From: Polytrichum commune
Lineage: Eukaryota; Streptophyta; Polytrichopsida; Polytrichales; Polytrichaceae
DNA: 64,000 nucleotides
Assembly (NCBI GenBank): GCA_950295325.1
Contig: OX485806.1
Coordinates: 41,478,001 to 41,542,000 of the forward strand
Direction: 5' to 3'
Part shown: positions 31,328-43,542 of the stretch, piece after piece
Numbering within the stretch: the stretch's first letter is position 1
How the letters are laid out: each line of letters begins with the position of its first letter
The notes under the pieces: model-generated
The model's database searches: none
What the model was told of the DNA's origin: nothing
The model's input: only the letters and a program-made list of their open reading frames with translations
Program-made: the position numbers and the translations under genes

Positions 31328-34166
31328 TGTGAACCCTTTGAGTGGTCCACCACTCTGCGGGATCACTTTTAGTTAGAATGTTAGCATTAAAAGTTAGAAT
31401 TGATAGGGAATTTAGGGAAAATTAGTTCATTTAGCATTTAGCCTAGAAGAAGGAAGGTCAAAATGAAACTAAGTAGTGCTAGAAGATAGCAAAGTAGAAA
31501 AAATATGCTAGCTAGTAAAAACAACTAGCTAAGCAAATATTAGTAGATGCTAGCTATTAAGCAAATGTTAGTAAATGCTAGCTAAGCAAGTGTTAGTTTA
31601 TTAGTTAGTGTGAGGCACACAAGACTATTAGAGGTGGTTTAGGTAAGAAGATAAAATCGGCTTGAAGACTTTTGAAGACAAAAAAGAAAGAGAGCAAGGG
31701 GGATACTTGCCCACTTGCCCCCTTGCCAACTCGATGGCGGAAAAATTAGAAAGATTTCTAAAGGTTTTTTTGTCGGAGCCACCTCGGCGAGAGGGTGGCA
31801 ACCTCAACCGGGAAAACCCCCGAGCCAAAATTTCGGGAAAGGGTTTGAAAAATGGATCCGGTGGAGGAGGGGTCCAACCCTTTTGTGAGAGGGTTTAAAA
31901 ACCCCTCCTTCCACCTTGTAGCTCTCGCTCTTTCTCTAGTTTTTGGGCGAAGCCCTGCTTCAATGTAGTTAGGAAAAAATCCTTTAGCATGTATTCTCAA
32001 TGGTCTAAAAGAAAGGCTTGAGAACCTCCTCTACTCTCTCTCTCCTAGTTAGGTTGTGTGTTTATTAACACACCAACAAAATTATTCCTTCTTTTGTAGA
32101 GGTAGGTTGGATGGTAGAGTTTTGAGTAGAGGCATTATAGACCTCATCTGCCAATGCCCTGAAGGCTTAGTTCAAAAGCTAGAACAAGATACTTATCATT
32201 TTTCTCTTAGAGAGATTTCATATAGCTATCCATAGCCGTTTCCCATTTGTGATTTGGTTGAGATGACAATTAGTTATGGATTTTCAAAGATGGAGTAGAA
32301 AAACTGGGTGGTCTTGTGGGTAGCGGCTGCTGGATCAGACCTGCGAGCCCAATAGGAATTTTAATTCCAAGAAATTATATTTTTCCCAAGTAGAACTTTT
32401 GTGTAGCTTTCCAAAATGGCTTAGAACATTTGATTTGAGCATGATTTGAATGAGATATGAATTGTGCAAGATGGGACACATAGTTTGAGAACTTTTGGTT
32501 GACTGCTGCATTACAGAGGACCTGCTGGGTTCACTTCGGCTTACCTTTCTAATCACATATTTTTATCAAATACATCTTTTTAATATCTCTCCAGGGTCAT
32601 ATAGAACGTTTGATTTGACTAAGATTTGAATTAGATATGAATTGTTGAAGGCAAGATACATAGTTTAAGCCTTCTTGATTGACTGTTGTGTTACAAGGAG
32701 TCCGCTGAATTTCTATTAGCTTAACCTGTTGATGTCATAATTTTTCTAGTTAGAGCTTGTTCATAGCTTTCCAATGGTATAAGGAAAGCCTAGATCCAAG
32801 TAGTAAGGAATGTGCTATGAATTGTTGAAGTTAGAAGGTAGATAGGTGGGTTGGAAGGGTCGGTTGAATCGACCTCACACTTCCAACCCTCATAACTTTT
32901 GCATTTCTTATCCGATTAGAGTGATTTTTAGATCATTGGAAAGATAATTTGGTGCACTAAGTATAAATATTATGCTTAGGATTAAATTACAGGGCAGAAT
33001 AACACTTTATATTTTAATTGTTAACTAAGGTACGCTTACTACCAAACTAGTTACAAAGAAGGAGGCAAGGTCGACGCTCGGAAAGTGGAGCAAGGAAGGA
33101 GGTAGCGGCTCGGCCTACATCAAGCCCAAATCAACCGAGGAGAATTGAGGTAAATTTACTAACGCTAACCTTCCATTTAGGGTTGGAGGGAGCGCGGCTA
33201 AGGTACGCATCTCTAAACCCACTCACCTATCTCGTAAGGTCAAGTGGCTTGACCACTTGACCGCCAAGGGAGTACCCAATTCCATTGTTTTCGGGGCCCT
33301 TGGTATGTTTTGTGGTAGTAGCTTCATTTATTAGCAAGTTTCGTGTGTGGTAAGTCGGGTTAATCACCGACACGACCACTCTGAATGTTGTTGGTGGAAA
33401 GGTGGGGTTAATGACCCGCGAATCCACTATTATGTTGTTGGCCCCATAGATTGGGAGTAATGGCCCCAATTTATGAAGATTGCGCAACAGGTTGAACCTA
33501 CAGGTCGCCCGTCACCCTGGTCCCATTGAGTTGCATTTCGTGGTCTATCCAGTGTAAACACATTTAACAATCAAAACATACCAAATAAATCGTAAACCCT
33601 TGTTGGCAAGAGACCCGAGGTAAGGGGTAATGCCTAATATGTTAATGTAGTAAGTTAGGACGTGCAAACAAAAGTAAGTAATTAAGAAGGAATTTGTGTG
33701 AAGGGTGGGACTTAGGCCAAGTTTCCCCGCTTAGAAAACTAAATAGAACTAAATAAAGAAATAGGAAGAATTGAATGGTCCATCAAATTGTCGTTATTCC
33801 GTTCGTTGAGTTGGGGTGGTATCAGTCACACCCGGTTGGGTGTATCAGAACCATCCCAATTCACAAATTAGGATTGCCTTGGTTTCAAGGCTGGTGCGTC
33901 TGCGCGTAGAATAGGTTGTAGGTTAAGGTTAGAACTAGATATGAAATTGGTTAGTGGAGTTTAAAGCCACACTAGTAAAAAACTAAGGCCTAACCTCCGG
34001 AGGTACTACGACGCATATTTAATCTCCCTTAAAAATCTAACTACTCACGTTATACACCTATCATCCGGGTTCGGCTTGGGCGCCTGCAAATGCAGGCCAC
34101 CTTCACCGAAGGGCTTGTGTGATACTTTTAGGCTCCCTCGAAAGGGGGTGGCCCAAAAGTACCACA
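31328..34166 (+). mobile_element. 3-kb solo LTR, copy 2, in the satellite array
   Basis: The inverted homologue of 716-3781: it begins TGTGAACC, ends GTACCACA and is flanked by the perfect TSD CAAAC (31323-31327 and 34167-34171), which is part of the satellite monomer. It is 2,839 bp long; the shorter length is largely explained by absence of the ~120-bp duplication and the ~135-bp segment present in copy 1. It carries the twin hairpins at 33354-33371 and 33402-33419. No coding potential shared with copy 1 was found. Confidence 0.92.
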
Positions 34167-34582
34167 CAAACCAACCTTTCAACTTAGAATTTGGCCTAAT
34201 ACACCAACAGAGATTAAATACAACATGCAACCCCAAGACCTCGAACCTATGTACACAATCAAAATCTTGTGTGAACTTGACCCTATGTATACAATCAAAA
34301 TTTGTTGTGGAACCCCGAACCCCTTGACCCTCTTGGAATCGAGAGGATCCCCACATTATCAACCCTTGACTTCAAATTCTCAAACCAACCTTACAACTTA
34401 GAATGTGGCCTAATACACCAACAAACATTAAACACAACAAGCAACCCCTTAAACGCAACCTATATATACAATCAAATCAGGTGTGAACTCGCCCCTATGT
34501 ACATAGTCAAAATTTGGTGTGGAACCCCGAATCCGATGACCCTCTTGGAACCGAGAGGGTCCCCACATTATCAACCCTTGAC

Positions 34583-36340
34583 TTCAAATTATCAAACCAA
34601 CCTTAAAACTTAGAATGTGGCCTAATACACCAACAAAGATTAAACACAACAAACAACCCCTTGACCCCGAACCTATATATACAATCAAATCTGGTGTGAA
34701 CTCGCCCCTATGTACACAATCAAAATCAGGTGTGGAACCCCGAACCCCTTGACCCTCTTGGAACCGAGAGGATCCCCACATTATCAACCCTTAACTTCAA
34801 ATTATCAAACCAACCTTACAATCTTAGAATCTGGCCTAATACACCAACAAAGATTAAACACAACAAGCAACCCCTTAAACGCAACCTATGTACACTATCA
34901 ACCCCTTAAACTCAAACCTATGTACAAAGGGTTCAGTTGGTGTGAACTCAACCCTATGTACACAATCAAAATTTGGTGTGGAACCCCGAACCCCATGACC
35001 CTCTCGGAACCGAGAGGGTCCCCACATTATCAACCCTTGACTTCAAATTATCAAACCAACCTTAAAACTTAAAATCTGGCCTAATACACTGACAAAGATT
35101 AAACACAACAAGCAACCCCTTGACCCCGAACCTATATATACAATCAAATCTAGTGGGAACTCGCCCCTATGTACACAATCAAAATCTGGTCTCAAACCCC
35201 AAACCCCTTGACCTTCTCGGAACCGAGAGGATCACTAGATTATCGACTTCAAATTATCAAACCAACCTTACAACTTAGAATGTGGCCTAATACACCAACA
35301 AAGATTAAACACAACAAGCAACCCCTTAAACGCAACCTATGTATACAATCAAAATTTGGTGTGAACTCAACCCTATGTACACAATCAAAATTTGGTGTGG
35401 AACCCCGAACCCCATGACCCTCTCGGAATCGAAAGGGTCCCCACATTATCAACCCTTGACTTCAAATTATCAAACCAACCTTAAAACTTAGAATGTGGCC
35501 TAATACACCAACAAAGATTAAACACAACAAACAACCCCTTGACCCCGAACCTATATATACAATCAAATCTGGTGTGAACTCGCCCCTATGTACACAATCA
35601 AAATCAGGTGTGGAACCCCGAACCCCTTGACCCTCTTGGAACCGAGAGGATCCCCACATTATCAACCCTTAACTTCAAATTATCAAACCAACCTTACAAT
35701 CTTAGAATCTGGCCTAATACACCAACAAAGATTAAACACAACAAGCAACCCCTTAAACGCAACCTATGTACACTATCAACCCCTTAAACTCAAACCTATG
35801 TACAAAGGGTTCAGTTGGTGTGAACTCAACCCTATGTACACAATCAAAATTTGGTGTGGAACCCCGAACCCCATGACCCTCTCGGAACCGAGAGGGTCCC
35901 CACATTATCAACCCTTGACTTCAAATTATCAAACCAACCTTAAAACTTAAAATCTGGCCTAATACACTGACAAAGATTAAACACAACAAGCAACCCCTTG
36001 ACCCCGAACCTATATATACAATCAAATCTAGTGGGAACTCGCCCCTATGTACACAATCAAAATCTGGTCTCAAACCCCAAACCCCTTGACCTTCTCGAAA
36101 CCGAGAGGATCACTAGATTATCGACTTCAAATTATCAAACCAACCTTACAACTTAGAATGTGGCCTAATACACCAACAAAGATTAAACACAACAAGCAAC
36201 CCCTTAAACGCAACCTATGTATACAATCAAAATTTGGTGTGAACTCAACCCTATGTACACAATCAAAATTTGGTGTGGAACCCCGAACCCCATGACCCTC
36301 TCGGAATCGAAAGGGTCCCCACATTATCAACCCTTGACTT
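34583..36340 (+). repeat. 878-bp higher-order unit, two near-identical tandem copies
   Basis: 34583-35460 and 35461-36338 correspond base for base at an offset of exactly 878. I noticed only isolated differences, for example TTCTCGGAACC near 35213 versus TTCTCGAAACC near 36091. Each unit spans four diverged monomers, so the duplication is recent and arose by unequal exchange of a multi-monomer block. Confidence 0.9.
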
Positions 36341-37348
36341 CAAATTATCAAACCAACCTTTCAACTTAGAATCTGGCCTAATACACCAACAGAGATTAAA
36401 CACAACATGCAACCCCAAGACCCCGAACCTATGTACAGAATCAAAATCTTGTGTGAACTCGACCCAATGTATACAATCAAAATCTAGTGTGAATTTGACT
36501 CAATGTACACAATAAAGATTTGGTGTGGAACCCCGAATGCCTTGATCCTCTCGGAACCGAGAGGGTCCCCACATTATCAACACTTGACTTCAAATTATGA
36601 AACCAACCTTACAATCTTAGAATCTGGCCTCATACACCAACAAACATTAAACACAACAAGCAACCCCTTAAACCCAACCTATGTACACAATCAAAATCTG
36701 GCGTGGAACCCCGAACTCCTTGACCCTCTCGGAACCGATAGGGTCCCCACATTATCAACCCTTGACTTCAAATTATGAAACCAACCTTACAATCTTTGAA
36801 TGTCGCCTAATGCACCAATAAAGATTAAACAAAACAAACAACCCCTTAAACCCAACCTATGTACACAATCAAAATCGGGTGTGAACTCAACCCAATGTAA
36901 ACAATCCAAATCTGGTGTGAAACCCCAAACCCCTTGACCCTCTCGACCCCGAGAGGGTCTGTGAGGCCAAACCACCCACCCTTATGCGTCGTAGTCCGGG
37001 TGAGGGCATGGGGATCACATTCATGTTCACATAACTCCCTCTTCCCAACGCCAGTAAAATCCATTACATTTCCCATCAACTCTTGCACACCAGTTTATTC
37101 CATAATACGAGTACAAGCATTGAAAAATGCTCTTCTCTATTTATTCCCTTCTTCCTACACTAATTTACAACCAACCCTCAAATCCCTACAAAAAACTCAT
37201 CCCCTTAGGCCACCCTCTAATTTATATGAGGCCGAACCGCCCTAATTCACTAATGAGTTGAATTCCTAGTTTAATCTTCCTCCCCCCCTTTCCTAATTAG
37301 CTAGCCCACAATATGAGGTGACATTAGTAACCCTGGCCCTTCCCATAA

Positions 37349-37415
37349 CCGGCCTGGGCTCATAACCGGTCCCATAACCGGTCCCTAACCGGTCACATAT
37401 CCGGTCCCATAACCG
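37349..37415 (+). repeat. CCCATAACCGGT microrepeat
   Basis: Five to six imperfect copies of CATAACCGGTCC occur in about 65 bases, rich in CCGG sites. Confidence 0.75.
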
Positions 37416-37429
37416 GCAGCCCCCGAGCT

Positions 37430-38405
37430 CTCTTCACATCAGTAGCTCTTCATGCCGAACCCAAGCCTCAAACCAACAGCTCTTCATGCCGAGCCCAAAG
37501 CCTCAAATCAGTAGCTCCTAATGCCGAGCTCAAAATTTCAACCGCAACTCAATTCATGCCGAACCCAAGCCTCAAACCAGCAGCTCTTCATGCCGAGCTC
37601 AAAACTCAAATCAATAGTTTGAATGCCGAACCCAAAGCCTCAAATCAGTAGCTCCTAATGCCGAGCTCAAAACTCAAACCAGCAGCTCTTCATGCCGAGC
37701 CTAAGACTCAAATCAGTAGCTCCTAATGCCGAGTTCAAAACTCAAATCAGTAGCTCTGAATGCTGAACCCAAGCCTCAAACCGCAGCTCATCATGCCAAG
37801 CTCAAAACTCAAATCAGTAGCTCTGAAAGCCGAACCCAAGCCTCAAACCAGCAGTTCTTCATGCCAAGCCCAAAGCCTCAAATCAGTAGCTCCTAATGCC
37901 GAGTTCAAAACTCAAATCAGTAGCTCTGAATGCTGAACCCAAGCCTCAAACCGCAGCTCATCATGCCGAGCTCAAAACTCAAATCAGTAGCTCTGAAAGC
38001 CGAACCCAAGCCTCAAACCAGCAGTCCTTCATGCCAAGCCCAAAGCCTCAAATCAGTAGCTCCTAATGCCGAGTTCAAAACTCAAATCAGTAGCTCTGAA
38101 TGCTGAACCCAAGCCTCAAACCGCAGCTCATCATGCCGAGCTCAAAACTCAAATCAATAGCTCTGAATGCCGAACCCAAGCCTCAAACCAGCAGCTCTTC
38201 ATGCCAAGCCCAAAGCCTCAAATCAGTAGCTCCTAATGCCGAGTTCAAAAACTCAAATAAGTAGCTCTAAATGCCGAATCCAAGCCTCAAACCAGCAGCT
38301 CTTCATGTTGAGCCCAAAGCCTCAAATCAGTAGCTCCTAATGCCGAGTTCAAAACTCAAATCAGTAGCTCTGAATGCCGAACCCAAGCCTCAAACTGCAG
38401 CTCAT
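37430..38405 (+). repeat. Tandem array of CAGTAGCTC..ATGCCGA units, 170-bp higher-order period
   Basis: The basic unit is about 35 bases (TCAAATCAGTAGCTCCTAA then TGCCGAG). The variant TAGCTCTGAATGCTGAACCC recurs near 37751, 37921 and 38091, exactly 170 apart, marking a higher-order repeat of at least three copies. No open frame spans the array. Confidence 0.85.
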
Positions 38406-39105
38406 CCCAGCTACTCGAGCTCCTCCCTCGCTTAACTCAAAAAAGAAGGACCACACACAAACACCCGAGAGGGCTTAACCCCTTACCCCTCTCCTACATA
38501 ATAGGACCTCATCCTATCCACTAAACCCTCACCCCTTAAACCAACACGATAGGTCCCAATTCAAACACTTAAACCCCGAGGCCCTTCCCTTACGTAACCC
38601 ACAACCACTATGTTTTAAATTTCAACCCTTACTCACACTAATCCTTTAATTAACCAAACTAAATAAGCCTAAGGCCTAAAACATAAATCCACACCAAGCC
38701 TCACTCTTTTTAATCCTTTTTTAGGTTCCAATAATGACTTCAAATGCAATTCTAAGTAAATTCTAAACATAAAACAAATATGAGCAACCATTTTGCCCTT
38801 GATTTCAAATTATGAAACCAACCTTGCAATCTTAGAATGTGGCCTAATACACAAACAAAGATTAAACACAACAAGCAACCTTTTAAACCCAACCTATGTA
38901 CACAGTCAAAATTTGGTGTGAACTCGACCCTATGTATACAATCAAAATCTATTGTGGAACCCCGAACCCCTTGACCCTCTCGGAACCGAGAATGTCCCCA
39001 CATTATCAACCCTTGACTTTAAATTATCAAACCAACCTTACAATCTTAGAATGTGGCCTAATACACCAACAAAGATTAAACACAACAAGCAACCCCTTTG
39101 TAGGA

Positions 39106-39545
39106 GTTTGAAAATGCACGGAAGTCCGGATTACCGGCCAAACCGGTCTTTAGTGGAGAAATAGGTTAGGTGTTTTGATTATGTTAAGGGACTTTAGTGT
39201 GGCTTAGCCGTTCTAGGAAATAACTTTTGGTGCGTCCAACCAAACGCAATAAAATGGCTAAAAGGGTCATTTTAACCGACCTGGAACCGATCCAAAAATA
39301 CCGTTAGATAACTGCCAACCCCGAAGCAACCGGGATGATGGCAGTTACCATAAACGGTTACCATAGGCGGTTACAAGGCCGAACTCCCGGCGGATGCACC
39401 AAAAATGTGGTGACAATTATTACTCCAAGCGAAGTAACAACCCACAAGATTGGCCGGATGGGTGTACTACTCTAGTGCCTCCAAGTAATGACCTTCTAAT
39501 TCCTATAATGTAGGAGACCAATGTAGGGCCTGATACAGAGAATTA
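39106..39545. other. Unassigned sequence after the satellite array
   Basis: It contains GGTTACCATA-type near repeats around 39346-39374 and CCGGAT-like words but no gene, LTR boundary or RNA. The satellite array stops abruptly at CAACCCCTTTG just before it. Confidence 0.4.
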
Positions 39546-39549
39546 ATTC

Positions 39550-39990
39550 CGAACAATATTGCATGACACGCAGGACATTACTGCATGACACACATGACAT
39601 TACTACATGAAACGCAAGACATTACTGCATGATACGCATGACATTACTACATGAAACGCAGGACATTACTGCATGACACGTAGGACACTTGCGTGACACT
39701 ACTGCATGACATGCAGCATCACATAGCACGAATGCAAAATATTGATATAGAAGGCTAATGCCTAACACGAAACCTAATGCAGAGGAATAATACCGAACAT
39801 AATGCATAAGAGTAATGTAGAAGTTGATGCATGAAACTAATCCAGGGTCTAATGCAGAATCTACTGCATGGGACTAATATAGAGGGTTGATGCAGCGGAC
39901 TGATGTATAACGTAATACAAAAGTTTAATATAGGAGATTGATGCAGGAGACTAATACAAATTCCAATGCAAAACATAATGCATGAGACTA
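39550..39990 (+). repeat. Degenerate CATTACTGCATGA / TAATGCA repeats
   Basis: From 39562 to about 39715 the word GACATTACTGCATGACACG recurs with period about 22-24 bases. From 39750 to 39990 it decays into CTAATGCAGA-like words. There is no coding or boundary evidence. Confidence 0.65.
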
Positions 39991-40519
39991 GGATAGAATA
40001 TTATTGCATCTAGCAATAATGTAAAGGCTAACACATAAACTAGTGTATAGATTAAGGCAAAAACTACTGAAAAGAAGATTAAGTAACATCCAATAACTTT
40101 AGATATCAAGCTAATGTAACTAGAAAATAATACATATTTTCAATAAGATTCAAAACCATGTTATTCAACATTCATAGGGTTCAAAAACCCTGTTATTCAA
40201 CATTCATGGGGCTCATAAACCCCTTTGTCCATCATTCCTATTCCTATACTTCAACAACTAATTGCATCTACCTATATGGAGAGGGGGCAAGAAAAAAGTC
40301 GTGCTAACCACAAGAGTGTATGAGAGAGAGAGAGAAGTCTAGTCCTAACCACTAGAATGAGTGAGTGAGAATGAGCTTCCGCGCTCCCTTCGGGGGACTA
40401 CCCTTCCAACCACCAAGTCTTCTTGGCCATAGATGAGGTCATACCTACATCTAACGGTTGGCCTTCACGGCCGTCTTAACCCTAGCCGCCATTATCTAAA
40501 TCCCTACATCCAACAGTCT

Positions 40520-40805
40520 TGGTTTCCCATCCGGTTGATCCAACAGCCTTCATCCGCTCGCCATCTCATCCGTTGACGTCATCCTCCGTTCGTTGCTGTC
40601 ATACGTTTACACCTTCATCCGCTTGACTTCTCGTCCGTTTGATATCATACTTTGTTTGTTGATGTCGTACGTCCAATGTCGTCCTACGTTGTCATTCATC
40701 CCTTTGGCGTCGTCCTACGCTGTCCTTCATCCATTCGGTGTCGATCTATACTATCATCCATCCCTTTGACGTTGTCTTTCGCTGTTCTTCATCCATTGTC
40801 TAAAT
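40520..40805 (+). repeat. Degenerate CATCCGTTGACGTCGTCCT-type repeats
   Basis: Words such as TTCATCC, TTGACGTC, TTGGCGTCGTCCTACG and CGCTGTCCTTCATCCATT recur with a period of about 35-50 bases. The tract is T/C-rich and without a gene. Confidence 0.5.
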
Positions 40806-41316
40806 TTCTTCATACTAACTAATCAATCTAAATTTAATTTCTATGTACTGACTCCTTTCTATTTAGACCACGAATCTTAATCCAACCGCGAGCGATTTGA
40901 TTACTTCACGTGGATAGATAATAACATGTTTTTAAAAGATAAAACTACTTGAGAAGGTTCTACGCACACCCTTGTAGTAACATCTTCTTTGTATCCGCCT
41001 ATAGATTATTTCTGCTTTATCACTAGCTCAATTTGGAATAGCACCAGTCAATGTAATCAATCGGATTCGAACCCGGGTTGGTCCAGACTTAATACCAGTC
41101 TCTTACACAACTCGCATCCACAGGTCGATGTCTCGAAACCTAATAGCCACCCAAATATTGACTAACTCAAACCACTAACTTTTTTTTTTGTAGATTGTAG
41201 GCCTTAACTCAACCCGTGAGCGGTTTGAGTGGCTTACAAGGACACTTAAGGAAATTAACCCTCCCCTTGAGCCATTTGCATAGTGCAATAGTGCCGAGAG
41301 AAAAAATGGTGAGGTG

Positions 41317-41360
41317 TGTGAGGCCAAACCCCCCACCCTTAAGCGTCCGTAGTCCGAGTA
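41317..41360 (+). repeat. Short dispersed repeat, second plus-strand copy
   Basis: TGTGAGGCCAAACC, then CCCACCCTTAAGCGTCCGT and AGTCCGAG, closely match 36960-37003. The core also matches 3966-4001 inverted. It may be the edge of a TE whose remainder has diverged. Confidence 0.5.
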
Positions 41361-43440
41361 GTGGGTTTGGGCTCACATTCCTCCGCGGTATTGGATTTGG
41401 ACTTGAATGAGTCCATAGTGCAAGGTTCACCCTTCAAGTGGTCTTGGATTTAACTGGAATTTCACTTTTAACAACTCAATGTACGATTTCAATACGTATG
41501 TGGAGAATGCACAAGTTAACTATGTTATTTTAACCTCCTTATGCTCGGGTGCTATTTTGTCTTTGTTTGCTTCTAACGTCCATCCGGCTGCTTTAGCTAC
41601 ACAAGCCCTTAAGGATATCCCTCTCCTAAATGGAGTCCGTGCCGTTGACTCTATACTACCACTTGAACTATCACTTGTGTATTCCGTATCGCTACTATAA
41701 GAGGTCTCACTTGGTGTCTCCATACCGTACATAAGCCTTTAAGTATTAAGAAATACTTATGTGACTTATGTCAATCTCTCCCTCGCACCTTTGGTCTTTG
41801 CTTCCTTTGTCTTGCCATCGCGAGAGTGCTCCACATTCTCCATTAAGTTGTGCACGTGGTTTATTTTTAAAGAGAGGATGCAAGTGTTAAAAAAAACACT
41901 ATTCTCTATAGTCAATCTCAAATACATTTACTTGTGAAAGCCACACATAACACTAACTAGCATAATGTAACTAACTACTTGTCTATGAGCTAATTAGGTA
42001 GGCTATCTACTAAGCTCCTTCATGAACCCATCTCTTTACTTTCTAATTACATAAACCTAGCTCCTTCATAAACCCAGCTCCTTCATAAACCCAGCTTCTT
42101 AGCTTCTAACTAAACAAACCCAGCTCCTTCATAAACCCAGCTCCTTCATGAACCCAGCTCCTTAGCTTCTAACTAAACAAACCCAGGTCCTTCATAAACC
42201 CAGCTCTTTACTTTCTAACTAAACAAACCCAGCTCCTTCATGAACCCACAACTTTGTAGTTGTAATCCCCAACTACCTCACTAATTATTCAAGCCCTTAA
42301 CTAATCTTCCTACCTAATTTCCCTAATTCTACTAACAACCCCTTTCTAATCACACAATTCTTCTCTAATCCTAAAATCCTAAAATCCTAGAGAGGAGAGG
42401 GGGAGAGACAATTCCCTAACTTCACTAAGACTAACTAATCCACACAAGTATATTTTTGCACTCATCACAACATCAAGTGCTCAACTCTTAAACATGGAAC
42501 TTGCAACCACGTGTATTCAAAACATGAACTTTAAGTACCACAAATTGGAATCATGAATTAACTTTAAAATCCTTCACGTCAACACTAATTCTACCAAGAG
42601 GTCAAGCCCTCTTCAAGGCTAACAAGCCTTGGCTCTCATACTAAAAACTAAGCACACACATGTGCTCCAATATGGCTTCCCACACCCACACTTATAACTC
42701 GTGGGGTGCCTTGGAGCACAAAGGAAAGAGAGGATGAGTGAGGGAAGAATGAGGAATTATATAGTAAGCTTGAGGGGGTGAGCACCCTCAAGGCTCACGA
42801 TAAGCCCTTGAGATTTCCTCCTACTTAGCAGGCGCCAATCCTATCTTCTAAGCCTTCCTCCCTCAAATGATCAACAAGGATCCTAATTCGAACATTTAAC
42901 TAGCCTTGGCTTTCTACCTACCACACTTTACCAAACTTGGGATGCTTCAACCCAAACTTAGCCTCCTTCGCTTTCCGCCGCCATAACTTTCTCCCCTTAC
43001 CTTCCCAAATCGTCGCTCACCACTTAATTCAAACCACGATGCTTAACTCGTGATTTGATTGGTGCTTTGAGAATTTGCTTATCCTCCACCTTGCATTCTT
43101 CCTTGGGCCTTCCCCATTAAGTGGCCATGATGAGGTGGTCCACTTGTGCGCTCCATGTGATCCTCCATTCATCCCAATTCGAATGCACTTGCCTCTTGAG
43201 TCACTTTGGTTGTCTCCATCCATTTGTACTAGCCTACTCACTAACTACTCAATCCAAGTTCTCCTTACCTATCCTCATTCACTCAAATCCTTCCGAAGGT
43301 AAAAACACAATAACAACTCACATCCTAGCCTCTTACAACATGGTACTTCTAAGACTAACATTTCACTCTTTTTATATTTTTGTGAAGTAACATGCTACTT
43401 CAAAGTGCATCAACTAACGTTTCAAGGGTCTAAGACTAAA
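41361..43440. other. Low-complexity and unassigned sequence
   Basis: A small minus-strand frame (41520-41732, Ser/Thr-rich start) and its antisense partner (41479-41700) are open, but neither resembles a known family. An inverted pair TGTGCTCCAA (42660) / TTGGAGCACA (about 42712) encloses about 45 bases, and a TATATAG-like word lies near 42759. No gene can be supported. Confidence 0.4.
42055..42250 (+). repeat. AAACCCAGCTCCTTCAT tandem repeat
   Basis: The 17-base word AAACCCAGCTCCTTCAT occurs singly and in doublets separated by AGCTTCTAACTAAACA. Together they make a composite unit of about 50-70 bases repeated roughly four times. Confidence 0.8.
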
Positions 43441-43542
43441 TGTGGGCACCCTTTTGGGCTCACAAGGTGCTTTCTTTTTGTTGAATCATCAGCAGTTGGA
43501 TTGCTGAGATTCTGTTTTAAGACGGGCAGGGGTTAGTGCACA

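Larger units (their letters stand above)
36960..38797 (+). other. Unrelated block interrupting the satellite array
   Basis: The array stops at the palindrome ending GAGAGGGTC and resumes at TTGATTTCAAATTATG near 38798. The block opens TGTGAGGCCAAACCACCC, which resembles the start of the dispersed repeat at 41317, and includes an ACCGGT microrepeat and a 170-bp-period array. I could not establish TG...CA ends or a TSD for it. No gene is visible. Confidence 0.55.
29719..39105 (+). repeat. Satellite-like array, ~212-bp monomer, interrupted
   Basis: The word GGCCTAATACACCAACAAAG recurs at intervals of about 205-245 bases (for example near 31134, 34190, 34407, 34619, 35284, 35496, 36163, 39055). 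Each monomer also contains one to four copies of an approximately 33-base subrepeat built on ATGTACACAATCAAAATTTG, and a palindrome with stem GACCCTCTCGG / CCGAGAGGGTC. The open frames over the array follow the repeat and have no family resemblance. Interruptions: family-1 solo LTR (30005-30977), 3-kb solo LTR (31328-34166) and an unrelated block (36960-38797). Confidence 0.9.

Noticed and set aside
34045-36515. Multiple 60-120-codon frames with shared sequence (such as NPLTLLEPRGSPH)
   Set aside because: They recur with the satellite period on both strands and follow the DNA repeat; no codon-level constraint is visible.
37430-38405. CRISPR-like appearance of regular short repeats
   Set aside because: Repeats are contiguous and degenerate without unique spacers, and the context is a eukaryotic TE-rich region.
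41055-41160. B-box-like GGGTTCGAATCC on the minus strand near 41068
   Set aside because: No convincing A box or tRNA cloverleaf and no SINE tail or TSD; an isolated match is expected by chance in 64 kb.
41479-41732. Overlapping sense/antisense frames that could be a small gene or a gag N-terminus
   Set aside because: Neither frame has recognisable domains, and no retroelement features adjoin them.
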